This document shows positions 1 to 10,137 of a DNA stretch of 64,000 nucleotides, piece by piece. The DNA is from Cryobacterium luteum (lineage in GTDB: Bacteria > Actinomycetota > Actinomycetes > Actinomycetales > Microbacteriaceae). The translations under genes and the position numbers were made by a program. Position 1 is the first letter of the stretch, and each line of letters begins with the position of its first letter. The notes under the pieces are model-generated. The model was given only the letters and a program-made list of their open reading frames with translations, had not been told where the DNA came from and did no database searches. The stretch covers positions 235,867 through 299,866 of the forward strand of contig NZ_FOCN01000003.1 in assembly GCF_900110125.1 (NCBI RefSeq), in the 5' to 3' direction.

Positions 1-36
1 GCGCGCCCCCAGCGCGGCTGACGCCACGAGCAAAAC

Positions 37-71
37 GACGAAGGGCCGGACACGATGTCCGGCCCTTCGTC
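37..71 (-). terminator. Rho-independent terminator of the RDD gene
   Basis: A perfect 16-bp stem (37-52 with 56-71) with a 3-nt loop lies just downstream of the minus-strand RDD gene. On the minus strand the stem is soon followed by a short T run (gttttg). It may also stop transcripts arriving from the left. Confidence 0.75.
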
Positions 72-100
72 ATTCCGGCATCCGCTGTTCCGGCGGATCC

Positions 101-529
101 CTACTGACGGATAAGAGCCGTTCCGGCGATTTTGTCGTGGAAGCCGCGCTGGTCGGAGTCCCACACGAGCGCGGGAAGCGCAATGCCCAGCAGCACGGAT
201 CGCACGACCGGACGCCACAGTCCAACCCACCCGCCGTGAATGGAAATGATCCGCAGCCCCACGAGACGATGACCGATACTGGCGCCGATCGTCGGTATGA
301 AAATGATTTGCAGAATGACGAAAATGATCAGGTTGGCGGCCGGATCGTAGTCGAAGAAGATCGCGGAGGCGCCGATGGCGATCGCCCAGTCAATGGCGAA
401 GCCGAGCAGGCGTCGCAGCGGACGACCAATGGAACCGGGCCCGATCTTGGGTAATCCGAGCCGCTCCCCCGGCCATTTACTGGGCGGAAGCTGACCAAAA
501 GTGTTCGGGCGGGAGCTGGAGTCTGGCAC
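101..529 (-). CDS. RDD family membrane protein
   Basis: A 142-residue protein of the RDD family, small membrane proteins of mostly unknown function. After a polar N-terminus of about 35 residues comes the segment 'RPLRRLLGFAIDWAIA', which carries the Arg and Asp typical of the first RDD helix. A second hydrophobic stretch lies near residues 65-85. The conserved 'GHRLVGLRI' and C-terminal 'DKIAGTALI' motifs are present. The gene is divergent from glnA, a placement seen in many actinobacteria. The function is unknown; association with glnA is positional only. Confidence 0.85.
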   Translation of the reverse strand: MPDSSSRPNTFGQLPPSKWPGERLGLPKIGPGSIGRPLRRLLGFAIDWAIAIGASAIFFDYDPAANLIIFVILQIIFIPTIGASIGHRLVGLRIISIHGGWVGLWRPVVRSVLLGIALPALVWDSDQRGFHDKIAGTALIRQ

Positions 530-557
530 CCGATGAGTCTACCGAGGAGCCGCGCCT

Positions 558-595
558 GTAACATGGGCGAAACATAAGCGTCACGGACAAGTAAC
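558..595 (+). promoter_or_regulatory. GlnR box upstream of glnA
   Basis: Four pentamers sit at exact 11-bp steps: GTAAC (558-562), GAAAC (569-573), GTCAC (580-584) and GTAAC (591-595), each separated by 6 bp. This matches the actinobacterial GlnR operator pattern gTnAC-n6-GaAAC repeated twice, as described for Streptomyces and mycobacteria. It ends about 80 bp before the glnA start, so nitrogen control of glnA by a GlnR-type regulator is expected. No glnR gene is in the window. Confidence 0.8.
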
Positions 596-674
596 GCAGC
601 GCTACTAATCTCAATGAAGCCGATGCGTCCGATTCGGCCGTTTCCACACCCTCGTCGTCTGGAGTTAAAACCGC

Positions 675-2099
<1,425 letters not shown>

Positions 2100-2150
2100 G
2101 CTCCGGCACACGCAGCTGCACGAATCACGGCTGCAGCAACAGGGGCACAG

Positions 2151-2182
2151 GGACCGCATCTTCGGATGCGGTCCTTTTCTCT
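2151..2182 (+). terminator. Rho-independent terminator of glnA
   Basis: A perfect 10-bp stem (2151-2160 with 2165-2174) is closed by a UUCG tetraloop and followed by ttttctct. It lies about 50 bp after the glnA stop and before the convergent glnE stop. Confidence 0.92.
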
Positions 2183-2205
2183 TCGCGGCAGCCGCGCCTG
2201 CCCGG

Positions 2206-5200
2206 TCAGCCGACGGTCGGGCCCGGACGCTCCACGGGGCCGTAGAAGAGGCGCTCGAACACGGCGCGAGAGCGTCTGGTCACGGCGAGGTAGTCGTCTT
2301 CGAGTTGGTTTCCCGAGCCGGGCGGGTATTCCATGACCCGCGCGATGCCTTCAAGGGCCGCACGGTCGGTCGGCAAGACGTTCGAGGTGTGGTTCGTCCA
2401 CAGCGTGATGGCCGAGCGGGCGCGGGACGCGAAGATCCAGGCGCTGCGCAGCACCACGGCATCCACTGCCGGTATCAGGCCGGCGCTGACGGCTTCAGCC
2501 AACGCCGACAGCGTCGACGTTGTGCGTAGCGCCGGAATCGCGGCTGCGTGCTGCAGCTGCAGCAGCTGAACCAGCCACTCCACGTCGCTCAGCGAGCCGC
2601 GCCCGAGCTTGAGGTGCCGGTTCGGGTCGGCGGCCTGCGGCAGCCGCTCGTTCTCCACTCGGGCCTTGATGCGGCGTACCTCCCGCACGGCCTGCTCGCT
2701 GATGGCGGCCGGGTACCGCACCTCATCGGCGACGGCTTCGAAATCGCGCAACAGAGCGGCATCGCCGGCCACACCGCGTCCGCGGAGCAGCGCCTGGGCC
2801 TCCCAGGTGAGCGACCAGCGCCGGTAGTACGCCTGATAGGAGTCCAGCGACCGCACCGCCGGGCCGTTGCTGCCCTCCGGCCGCAGCCCGATGTCCAGAT
2901 CGAGCGGCAACCGACCGTCTTCGGTGAGGCGGTTGAGTTCCCGTACGATGAAGCGGGCCCGTTCGTTGGCCGCTTCACCCTCGAGGGTGCCCGCACGGAA
3001 TACGTACATGACGTCGGCGTCGGAGCCGAAACCGAGCTCGGCTCCCCCGAAGCGACCCATGCCAATCACGCCGAATTCGATTCCGTCGCCGGCGGTACCG
3101 GCAGGATCAGCCGCGCCGCCGACCGCATCGGTATCCTCCGAAACGGTCAGATCGCCCCCGCGGATGGCGGCGATCACGCCCTGAATGTAGGTTGCGTTGA
3201 CGTCGGTCAGACCCTGGCCGAGCTGGTCGAGGTCGATCTGGCCGAGGAGCGCCGCGAAGGCCAGCCGAAGCATCTCCCGGCGCCGGGCCGCGCGCAAAAT
3301 CGTCGCGGCGGCATCCGGGCTCTCATGCCGTCCCAGCACCGCCCTGGCTTCGTCCTGCAGGGCCTTGAGCGGTCGGGGCTGAAGATCCGCCTCGTCTTCG
3401 AGCCAGGCGACCGCTTCCGGGATCTTCTCCAGCAACTCGCCGATGTACCGGCTTCCCGACAACACCCGGGTCAGGCGCTCTGCGGCGCCGGAGGAGTCGC
3501 GCAGCATGCGCAGAAACCAGTAGGTCGAGCCGAGGTTGTCGCTCAGTCGTCGAAAGGCCAGAAATCCGTAGTCCGGGTCGGCGCCCTGAGAGAGCCACTG
3601 TAACAAGACGGGCAGCAGATGTCGTTGGATAGCTGCACGCCTGGATACCCCGCCGGAAAGAGCAGCGATGTGCGCGAGCGCCCCCTTGGTATTGAGAAAA
3701 CCGATCGCCGCCAGGCGGGCCTCGGCCTGTGCGCTTGTCAGGTTCAGTCCTTCCGCCGGCAGCGACGCCACCGCAGACAACAGCGGACGGTAGAACAGCC
3801 GTTCGTGCAGGCCACGCACCCGCTGTTTCGTTTCAGACCAGCGGATGGTCAGCCCGGCAGCGCTCGTAGCCAGGCCGGTCGATCGGGCCAGCACCCGCAG
3901 TTGGGTTTCGTCACGCGGCACCAGGTGGGTGCGGCGCAGTTTCTGTAGCTGCAGCCGATGTTCCATCAGGCGAAGCATGCGATAGTCCAGGGCGAATTCG
4001 GTGGCCTCGGCACGGCCGACATAACCGGCCGTCGCCAGCGCGGTCAGCGCGGGAAGCGTGCCGGCCTGGCGAACGTCGGCGTCGGTCTGGCCGTGCACCA
4101 GCTGGAGCAGTTGCACAGTGAATTCGATGTCGCGCAGCCCGCCGGGGCCGAGCTTGAGCTGCACGTCGACCTCTTCGTCGGGGATGTTGTCGGTGACCCG
4201 CTCCCGCATCCGCTGCACGGATTCGACGAAATTCTCCCGGCTGGCGCTGCTCCAGACCTTGGGGCTGACGGCGTCGATGTAACGAGCGCCGAGCTCCCGG
4301 TCACCGGCCAGCGTGCGGGCCTTGAGCAGCGCCTGGAATTCCCAACTCTTGGCCCAGCGATCGTAATAGGCCAGGTGCGATTCAATCGATCGGACGAGGG
4401 CGCCGCTCTTGCCCTCGGGGCGCAGGTTGGGGTCGACCTCCCACAGTTCCGGTTCAATCCCGGATTCGCCCAGGCCCCGCATGATCAGCACGGCGAGTCG
4501 GGTGGCGATTTCAACGGCACGGGAACTTTCCAGACCGGCCGTCTCGTCGCCGTCGGCGACGAAAATAACATCGACGTCGCTGACATAGTTGAGCTCGCTC
4601 GCGCCGGCCTTGCCCATGCCGATGACGGCCAGGCGGGTGGCGCGTACCTGGTCGATCAGAAAGACGCCGCGGCCGGCCGTTTCTCCGCTCGACATGGTTC
4701 GGGCAACGGCGAGGGCTGTTTCCAGCGCCGCAGTGGCGAGATCCGACAGGGTGCGGGCGACGCCGTCGAGCCCGGCAACCGGGTCGACCTGTTCGAGGTC
4801 GAAGGCGGCGAGCTGCGCCAACCGGCGGCGGTAGCGAACCCGGAGGGCAACCCAGGCCTCATCATCGATGAGGAGCGAGAAGCCGGCGACCGCACCGACG
4901 GCATCGAGAAGATCGTGCACCAGATCGTTGACGCTTGGAAGTACCACCAGCGGCGTCGTCAGCACCGGTAGCTCCTCGGGGTGGCGGAGGAAGAAGTCGG
5001 CGAGCCCGCTCGACGCCCCGAGCACTTTCAGGAGTCGCCCGGTCGCCGCGGGAGTGTGGAGGAGCGCGAACAGTTCAGCCGACCCTTGTCGCAACAGGGC
5101 GACCAGGGCGACGAGCGCTGCATCCGGGCTGGCCGTTGCCGTGAGCAGCGGCAACAGCGCACGGGTGTCGGTCGACCGGCCAGTCGCCGCCGAGCCGCTG

Positions 5201-5313
5201 TGCGGGCTGTTCGCACCGAGCTCGGCGACCTCGTCGAGGCGCGCGTGCACCTCGGCGAGATCAACGAATCCGACCCGAACGAGCTCGGTCAGGGTCAGTT
5301 GCAGACGCTCCAT
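2206..5313 (-). CDS. glnE: Bifunctional glutamine synthetase adenylyltransferase/deadenylase
   Basis: GlnE transfers AMP to, and removes it from, the conserved Tyr of GlnA, switching glutamine synthetase off and on. At 1035 residues it is full length. It has two nucleotidyltransferase domains: the N-terminal one with 'GMGKAGASELNYVSDVDVIFV' and the C-terminal one with 'GMGRFGGAELGFGSDADVMYV', each carrying the G-S-D-x-D metal-binding signature. The GlnD-PUr helical domains follow each ('KLGPGGLRDIEFTVQLLQLV', 'KLGRGSLSDVEWLVQLLQL'). The start is preceded by a good ribosome site (aaggaaac). It is transcribed just after glnA2 (58-bp gap), so the two are probably co-transcribed. Confidence 0.96.
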   Translation of the reverse strand: MERLQLTLTELVRVGFVDLAEVHARLDEVAELGANSPHSGSAATGRSTDTRALLPLLTATASPDAALVALVALLRQGSAELFALLHTPAATGRLLKVLGASSGLADFFLRHPEELPVLTTPLVVLPSVNDLVHDLLDAVGAVAGFSLLIDDEAWVALRVRYRRRLAQLAAFDLEQVDPVAGLDGVARTLSDLATAALETALAVARTMSSGETAGRGVFLIDQVRATRLAVIGMGKAGASELNYVSDVDVIFVADGDETAGLESSRAVEIATRLAVLIMRGLGESGIEPELWEVDPNLRPEGKSGALVRSIESHLAYYDRWAKSWEFQALLKARTLAGDRELGARYIDAVSPKVWSSASRENFVESVQRMRERVTDNIPDEEVDVQLKLGPGGLRDIEFTVQLLQLVHGQTDADVRQAGTLPALTALATAGYVGRAEATEFALDYRMLRLMEHRLQLQKLRRTHLVPRDETQLRVLARSTGLATSAAGLTIRWSETKQRVRGLHERLFYRPLLSAVASLPAEGLNLTSAQAEARLAAIGFLNTKGALAHIAALSGGVSRRAAIQRHLLPVLLQWLSQGADPDYGFLAFRRLSDNLGSTYWFLRMLRDSSGAAERLTRVLSGSRYIGELLEKIPEAVAWLEDEADLQPRPLKALQDEARAVLGRHESPDAAATILRAARRREMLRLAFAALLGQIDLDQLGQGLTDVNATYIQGVIAAIRGGDLTVSEDTDAVGGAADPAGTAGDGIEFGVIGMGRFGGAELGFGSDADVMYVFRAGTLEGEAANERARFIVRELNRLTEDGRLPLDLDIGLRPEGSNGPAVRSLDSYQAYYRRWSLTWEAQALLRGRGVAGDAALLRDFEAVADEVRYPAAISEQAVREVRRIKARVENERLPQAADPNRHLKLGRGSLSDVEWLVQLLQLQHAAAIPALRTTSTLSALAEAVSAGLIPAVDAVVLRSAWIFASRARSAITLWTNHTSNVLPTDRAALEGIARVMEYPPGSGNQLEDDYLAVTRRSRAVFERLFYGPVERPGPTVG

Positions 5314-5371
5314 CGCGGGTGTTTCCTTCGATCATCGACACCTATGAGCAGTTTGAGCGAACTCCGAGGAA

Positions 5372-6709
5372 CTAGAGCATCTCCAGGTTTTTTTGCAGTT
5401 CGAACGGGGTGACCTGCGACCGGTAATCGCGCCATTCCTGCCGCTTGTTCAGCAGGACATAGTTGAAGACCTGTTCGCCGAGGGTCTCGGCGACCAGTTC
5501 AGACTCCTCCATGAACTGGATGGCGTGGTCGAGGCTGGCCGGCAGCTGCGTGTAGCCGAGCGCACGGCGCTCGGTGTCGCTCAGGCTCCACACGTTGTCT
5601 TCGGCCTCCGGCGGTAGTTCATAGCCTTCTTCGATGCCTTTGAGCCCGGCAGCCAGCATGAGCGAGTACGCGAGGTAGGGGTTGGCCGCCGAATCAATGG
5701 CACGGTACTCCACGCGGGCGCTCTGGCCTTTGTTGGGCTTGTAGAGCGGCACCCGCACCAGCGCCGACCGGTTGTTGTGACCCCAGCAGACGAAGCTCGG
5801 GGCCTCGTCGCCGCCCCACAACCGCTTGTACGAGTTGACGAACTGGTTGGTCACTGCGGTGATTTCCGGGGCGTGCTTGAGCAGCCCGGCAATGAACTGG
5901 CGGCCGATCTTGGAGAGCTGGTACTTGGCGCCGGCCTCGTAGAAGGCGTTCGCGTCGCCCTCGAACAGTGACATGTGGGTGTGCATGCCGCTTCCCGGGT
6001 GTTCGGACATGGGCTTGGGCATGAACGTCGCGTAGACGCCCTGCTCGATCGCGACCTCCTTTACCACGGTTCGGAAGGTCATGATGTTGTCGGCGGTGGT
6101 CAGCGCGTCGGCGTAGCGCAGGTCGATCTCGTTTTGGCCGGGACCGGCCTCGTGGTGACTGAATTCCACGGAAATTCCGAGGTCCTCGAGCATGCGCACG
6201 GAGCGACGACGAAAGTCGTGGGCGGTTCCGCCGGGAACGTTGTCGAAGTAGCCGGCCGAATCGACCGGGATTGGTCCGTTCTTGCCGTACTTCGACGACT
6301 TCAGCAGGTAGAACTCGACCTCGGGGTGGGTGTAAAACGTGAAGCCGCGGTCGGCAGCCTTCGCGAGCGTGCGCTTGAGCACGTTGCGCGGGTCGGCCAC
6401 GGCCGGCTGGCCGTCGGGCGTGGTGATGTCGCAGAACATACGAGCGGTCGGATCGACTTCACCTCGCCAGGGCAGGATCTGGAAGGTGGTGGGATCCGGG
6501 TGGGCCAGCACATCCGCTTCGAAGGAACGCGTCAGACCCTCGATGGCCGAGCCGTCAAAACCGAGGCCTTCGTTGAAGGCGCCTTCGACCTCGGCCGGTG
6601 CAATGGCAACGGATTTCAGGGTGCCGACGACATCGGTGAACCAGAGTCGAACGAACTTGATTCCCCGTTCCTCGATGGTCCGAAGAACGAAGTCGCGCTG
6701 CTTGTCCAT
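5372..6709 (-). CDS. glnA2: Glutamine synthetase-like GlnA2 (type I, non-adenylylated)
   Basis: A 445-residue type I glutamine synthetase homologue, collinear with actinobacterial GlnA2, which is usually next to glnE. Core motifs are present: 'FYTHPEVEFYLL', 'GSGMHTHMSLFEGD', 'NQFVNSYKRLWGGDEAPSF' and 'RVEYRAIDSAANPYLAYSLMLAAGLKGI'. At the position of the adenylylation Tyr of GlnA (DLYELP) this protein reads NVWSLS, with Trp374, so GlnE should not modify it. The protein is shorter than GlnA1 by about 30 residues. GlnA2 proteins may make glutamine or act on other amines; the substrate cannot be decided here. It is divergent from panB. Confidence 0.93.
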   Translation of the reverse strand: MDKQRDFVLRTIEERGIKFVRLWFTDVVGTLKSVAIAPAEVEGAFNEGLGFDGSAIEGLTRSFEADVLAHPDPTTFQILPWRGEVDPTARMFCDITTPDGQPAVADPRNVLKRTLAKAADRGFTFYTHPEVEFYLLKSSKYGKNGPIPVDSAGYFDNVPGGTAHDFRRRSVRMLEDLGISVEFSHHEAGPGQNEIDLRYADALTTADNIMTFRTVVKEVAIEQGVYATFMPKPMSEHPGSGMHTHMSLFEGDANAFYEAGAKYQLSKIGRQFIAGLLKHAPEITAVTNQFVNSYKRLWGGDEAPSFVCWGHNNRSALVRVPLYKPNKGQSARVEYRAIDSAANPYLAYSLMLAAGLKGIEEGYELPPEAEDNVWSLSDTERRALGYTQLPASLDHAIQFMEESELVAETLGEQVFNYVLLNKRQEWRDYRSQVTPFELQKNLEML

Positions 6710-6812
6710 TCACGCTCTTTCTGATTGCTGCAACCGGTACGGATTCAAATAGCCACGGTCCTGCATAGCTACCATCTAGGCTACTGGCTCCCGGCAGGAT
6801 TGCTCGCCTGAC

Positions 6813-6818
6813 TACACT
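6813..6818 (+). promoter_or_regulatory. -10 element of a leaderless panB promoter
   Basis: TACACT is followed by exactly 6 nt and then the panB ATG. There is no Shine-Dalgarno sequence, so transcription probably starts at the A of the start codon. Confidence 0.6.
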
Positions 6819-6824
6819 TGTCGC

Positions 6825-7700
6825 ATGCCAGAGTTGACAGCACGCGAGCCCGAGCCGACGGAATCTCCAGCGGTGCAGCATCCCTATGGCGCGGCTGCCG
6901 GGCCCAAGCGGGTGCGCACCCGCCACTTTCACAACGCCAAGTCGCAGGGCATCCCCATTACGGGACTGACCAGCTACGACATGCTCACCGCTCAAATCTT
7001 CGACGAGGCCGGGATCGACTTTCTTCTGGTGGGCGATTCGGCCGGCAACAACGTCTTCGGGTACGAGACCACCCTACCGGTCACCGTCGACGAACTCATC
7101 CCACTCACCCGTGCCGTTGCGCGGGCAGTAACCCGCGCGCTCGTCATCGCCGACATGCCGTTCGGTTCGTACGAGAGCGGTGCCGACCAGGCCTTGGCGA
7201 CAGCCGTGCGGTTCATGAAGGAGGCGCAGGCGCACGCGGTGAAGCTCGAGGGCGGTCGGCGCAGTCACAAGCAGATCCGGCGCATCGTCACGGCCGGTAT
7301 CCCCGTGATGGGCCACGTGGGATTCACCCCTCAAAGCGAGCACGGCCTGGGCGGCCACATCATCCAGGGCCGGGGGGACGAAGCCGCAGAACTTCTGGCG
7401 GATGCTCTCGCCGTGCAGGACGCCGGGGCCTTCGCCGTGGTGCTGGAGATGGTGCCGGCGACCGTCGCAGCGCGCGTGACGGAAGAGCTGTCGATCCCCA
7501 CCATCGGTGTCGGGGCCGGGCCTTCCGTTGACGGTCAGTTGCTCGTGTGGACCGACTTTGCGGGCATGACCAGCGGTCGGGTGCCCAAGTTCGTGCGGCA
7601 GTACGCCGATGTGCGGGCGGTACTGACGGATGCTGTGCAGCGCTTCACCGCGGACGTCGCCTCGGGTGCGTACCCGGCTCCCGAGCACAGCTACGAGTAG
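6825..7700 (+). CDS. panB: 3-methyl-2-oxobutanoate hydroxymethyltransferase
   Basis: PanB makes ketopantoate from 2-oxoisovalerate and 5,10-methylene-tetrahydrofolate, the first committed step to pantothenate and CoA. The 291 residues include an N-terminal extension of about 30 residues and then a TIM barrel. Conserved segments are 'ITGLTSYDMLTAQIFDEAG', 'LLVGDSAGNNVFGYETTLPVT' (metal and substrate site), 'AVKLEGG', 'GIPVMGHVGFTPQS' and 'VLEMVPA'. The ATG at 6825 is preferred because a -10 box lies 6 nt before it. No other pan gene is nearby. Confidence 0.95.
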   Translation: MPELTAREPEPTESPAVQHPYGAAAGPKRVRTRHFHNAKSQGIPITGLTSYDMLTAQIFDEAGIDFLLVGDSAGNNVFGYETTLPVTVDELIPLTRAVARAVTRALVIADMPFGSYESGADQALATAVRFMKEAQAHAVKLEGGRRSHKQIRRIVTAGIPVMGHVGFTPQSEHGLGGHIIQGRGDEAAELLADALAVQDAGAFAVVLEMVPATVAARVTEELSIPTIGVGAGPSVDGQLLVWTDFAGMTSGRVPKFVRQYADVRAVLTDAVQRFTADVASGAYPAPEHSYE

Positions 7701-7722
7701 AACCCGCAGGGACCGCGCTTAC

Positions 7723-7911
7723 TCAGCGGGCGTCGCGGGCGTCGTCTTCCGACCATTTCGCACTGTTGGCGCGCAGCTTCTCCAGGGCATGAGCCGCCTC
7801 GTCGCGTGTGGCGAACGGCCCGACCCGATCCAGTGATGCCGACTGCAAGCCGTGCTCCACTTCACCGGTGCGCATGTTGTACCAGAATGCGTGTTCCTTG
7901 TCCTCGGCCAT
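7723..7911 (-). CDS. Small conserved actinobacterial protein, unknown function
   Basis: A 62-residue soluble protein beginning [21 protein letters not shown], rich in charged and aromatic residues. The segment '[24 protein letters not shown]' resembles a SPOR-like 'G-F-x-T-x-x-E-A' turn and helix. An upstream in-frame ATG at 7947 would add 12 residues but would reach into map; the internal ATG fits better. Its start is 12 bp from the divergent map start, so the two share a very small promoter region. The function is unknown. Confidence 0.7.
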   Translation of the reverse strand: MAEDKEHAFWYNMRTGEVEHGLQSASLDRVGPFATRDEAAHALEKLRANSAKWSEDDARDAR

Positions 7912-7923
7912 AAGCTTGATCCT

Positions 7924-8787
7924 ATGCCTAAGGATTCGATCGGTCACCTCATCCCGGGAACGGTGTCATCGACGCGTTCCGTTCCCTCCCACATCGTTCG
8001 TCCCGAGTACGTGGGCAAGAAGGGGCCGAGCCCGTTCACCGGCTCCGACGTTTATTCGGCCGAGAAGATCGAGCTCATTCGTGAATCCGGCCGCATCGCC
8101 GCTGAGGCTATTGCCGCCGTCGGCCGGGCCATTGTGCCCGGCGTCACGACTGAAGAGCTCGACCAGGTCGGTCACGACTTCTTGGTGGCCAATGATGCGT
8201 ACCCCTCGACCCTGGGCTACCGCGGCTACCCGAAATCGCTGTGCAGTTCGGTGAATGAGGTCATCTGTCACGGGATCCCCGACACCACGGTGCTTGAGAA
8301 CGGTGACATTGTCAATATCGACATCACTGCCTTCAAGAACGGTGTGCACGGCGACACCAATGTCACGTTCATCGTCGGTGACGCCAGCGAGGAGGTGACT
8401 CTGCTAGTCGAACGAACCAGGGAGGCTCTCGCCCGCGGTATCAAGGCCGTAGCTCCCGGGCGTCAGGTCAACGTGATCGGACGCACAATCGAGACGTACG
8501 CCAAGCGTTTCAACTACGGCGTCATCCGCGACTACACCGGCCACGGCGTCGGCGAGGCGTTCCACTCCGGACTCATCATTCCGCACTACGACGCACCCCA
8601 GTACGACACGGTCATGGAGGTCGGAATGGTCTTCACCATCGAGCCGATGCTGACCCTCGGCACCAGCGACTGGGATATCTGGGGCGACGACTGGACGGTG
8701 CTCACCCGCGATCGGAGCATCACCGCACAGTTCGAGCACACCCTCGTCGTGACCGAGCGTGGCGCCGAGATCCTGACCCTCGCCTGA
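7924..8787 (+). CDS. map: Methionine aminopeptidase type I
   Basis: Removes the N-terminal Met from nascent proteins. The 287 residues comprise an N-terminal extension of about 40 residues and a pita-bread catalytic domain. The extension contains '[18 protein letters not shown]', a Pro-rich ribosome-binding-like segment as in mycobacterial MetAP1c. Metal ligands are visible in '[19 protein letters not shown]' (two Asp), '[11 protein letters not shown]' (His), 'FTIEPML' (Glu) and 'QFEHTLVV' (Glu). I chose ATG 7924 rather than 7852, because the longer form would overlap the divergent small gene; a -10-like TAAGCT at 7911-7916 suggests a leaderless message. Confidence 0.94.
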   Translation: MPKDSIGHLIPGTVSSTRSVPSHIVRPEYVGKKGPSPFTGSDVYSAEKIELIRESGRIAAEAIAAVGRAIVPGVTTEELDQVGHDFLVANDAYPSTLGYRGYPKSLCSSVNEVICHGIPDTTVLENGDIVNIDITAFKNGVHGDTNVTFIVGDASEEVTLLVERTREALARGIKAVAPGRQVNVIGRTIETYAKRFNYGVIRDYTGHGVGEAFHSGLIIPHYDAPQYDTVMEVGMVFTIEPMLTLGTSDWDIWGDDWTVLTRDRSITAQFEHTLVVTERGAEILTLA

Positions 8788-8838
8788 CCGACTCGTTCCT
8801 AGGGCTCGTCCTCGGCATTACAGAGAGAGAATAGGCAC

Positions 8839-9597
8839 ATGACTGCAACGACGGCAATCGGTATCGACATCGGCGGTACCGGAATCAAAGGGGCGGTGGT
8901 TGACCTTTCGACCGGTGCTCTCCTCTCCGACCGGGTCAAGCTGCCCACACCGAGGGGCGGTCGCCCGCAGGACATCATCGAGGCCACCCGCACCCTGCTC
9001 GCCACCGTTTCGAAAAACGTCGAGGGCCTGCCGGTCGGTGTCTGCTTTCCGGCCGTCGTGAAGAACGGGCACACCATGTCGGCCGCGAATGTGTCGACGA
9101 AGTGGATCGGACTGGCTGCCGAAGCGTTGTTCGAAAAGGGACTCGGGCTTCCGATCCACTTCGTGAACGACGCGGATGCTGCCGGGTACGCCGAATCACA
9201 GTTCGGTGCTGCGCGGGGCGTGGCCGGCGTCGTTCTGCTGACCACCCTCGGCACCGGTATCGGTTCGGCGCTGCTCAACGACGGTGTGCTCGTGCCCAAC
9301 ACAGAACTGGGCCACCTGCAAATCGACGGCTACGACTACGAGACACGCGCGGCCTACTCGGCGAAGGAACGTGAGGACCTCAGCCGGGATAAGTGGGCTG
9401 CCCGGCTGCAAAAGTATTATTCAACTTTGGAACTACTCTTCTCCCCCGACCTGTTCATCGTGGGCGGCGGGGTCTCCAAGCACCACGAAAACTTTCTGCC
9501 CCTGCTCAACCTGAAAACGCGCATCATTCCCGCTGTGCACCGCAATAACGCCGGAATTCTTGGCGCGGCTTCTCTGGCCGCTCGGTTCTCCGACTAG
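8839..9597 (+). CDS. ppgK: Polyphosphate glucokinase
   Basis: Phosphorylates glucose with polyphosphate or ATP to give glucose 6-phosphate. The 252 residues form a ROK-type sugar kinase with the phosphate-binding loop 'GIDIGGTGIKGAVVDL', the catalytic Asp in 'HFVNDADAAGYAE', and the second phosphate loop 'VVLLTTLGTGIGSAL'. The segment 'TELGHLQIDGYDYETRAAYSAKE' is typical of PpgK, which lacks the ROK zinc motif. Length and ending ('ILGAASLAARFSD') are as expected. The start is preceded by a purine-rich stretch (agagagaat). Confidence 0.94.
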   Translation: MTATTAIGIDIGGTGIKGAVVDLSTGALLSDRVKLPTPRGGRPQDIIEATRTLLATVSKNVEGLPVGVCFPAVVKNGHTMSAANVSTKWIGLAAEALFEKGLGLPIHFVNDADAAGYAESQFGAARGVAGVVLLTTLGTGIGSALLNDGVLVPNTELGHLQIDGYDYETRAAYSAKEREDLSRDKWAARLQKYYSTLELLFSPDLFIVGGGVSKHHENFLPLLNLKTRIIPAVHRNNAGILGAASLAARFSD

Positions 9598-9644
9598 CCG
9601 GCGGCCGGGAGCGCCCCGGAAGGCCCGGCCTGACACAATGGCCG

Positions 9645-9695
9645 GTCGGGCACGAGGGCCTGCCAGGCACGAGGGGTGGTCGGGCACGAGGGGTG
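9645..9695. repeat. Three tandem 17-bp repeats next to rnpB
   Basis: Units at 9645-9661, 9662-9678 and 9679-9695 share the core GGCACGAGGG; the second and third differ at only two or three positions. The array ends exactly where the 3' strand of the RNase P P1 helix begins. Confidence 0.75.
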
Positions 9696-10093
9696 GAATG
9701 GGCCGGCTAGTACGCCGGGTTCTGTCCAAGTGTTTGCACACCGTCGACGGCCATCTATCTCGTGACTACGTTGCCGCAGCCCTCTAGCGGCCTACCCGAA
9801 AGCTCGGCGAGCAGCCTCAACGCTTTCTGTCTGACCTTGCTCCGGACGAGGTTTACCGAGCCGACCAGGTCACCCTGGCCTCTGGTGGTCTCTTACACCA
9901 CCGTTTCACCCTTACCGCCAGGTCCAACCCGAGGGCAGGGCGCTGGTGGCGGTCTACTTTCTGTGGCACTGTCTCGCGGGTTACCCCGGGTGGGTGTTAC
10001 CCACCATCCTGCTCTGTGGAGCCCGGACGTTCCTCGGCAATCGCGTGATCCGAAGACCATACGACTGACGCGACCGTCTTGCCGACCCATTCC
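9695..10093 (-). ncRNA. rnpB: RNase P RNA (type A)
   Basis: The catalytic RNA that matures tRNA 5' ends, about 399 nt. On the minus strand the conserved 5' block 'gaggaacgtccgggct' and 'ccacagagcagg' (CR-I/P4 side) and the 3' block 'acagaacccggcgtac' are present. The ends are set by a 13-bp P1 helix with one G-U pair: 10081-10093 pairs with 9695-9707. A -10-like TAGGCT (10102-10107, minus strand) lies 8 bp upstream of the proposed 5' end. The ends are inferred from pairing. Confidence 0.93.
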
Positions 10094-10137
10094 GAAAATC
10101 AAGCCTACAGGGCGTGCGCCGCGGCGCTGAACCTCGG

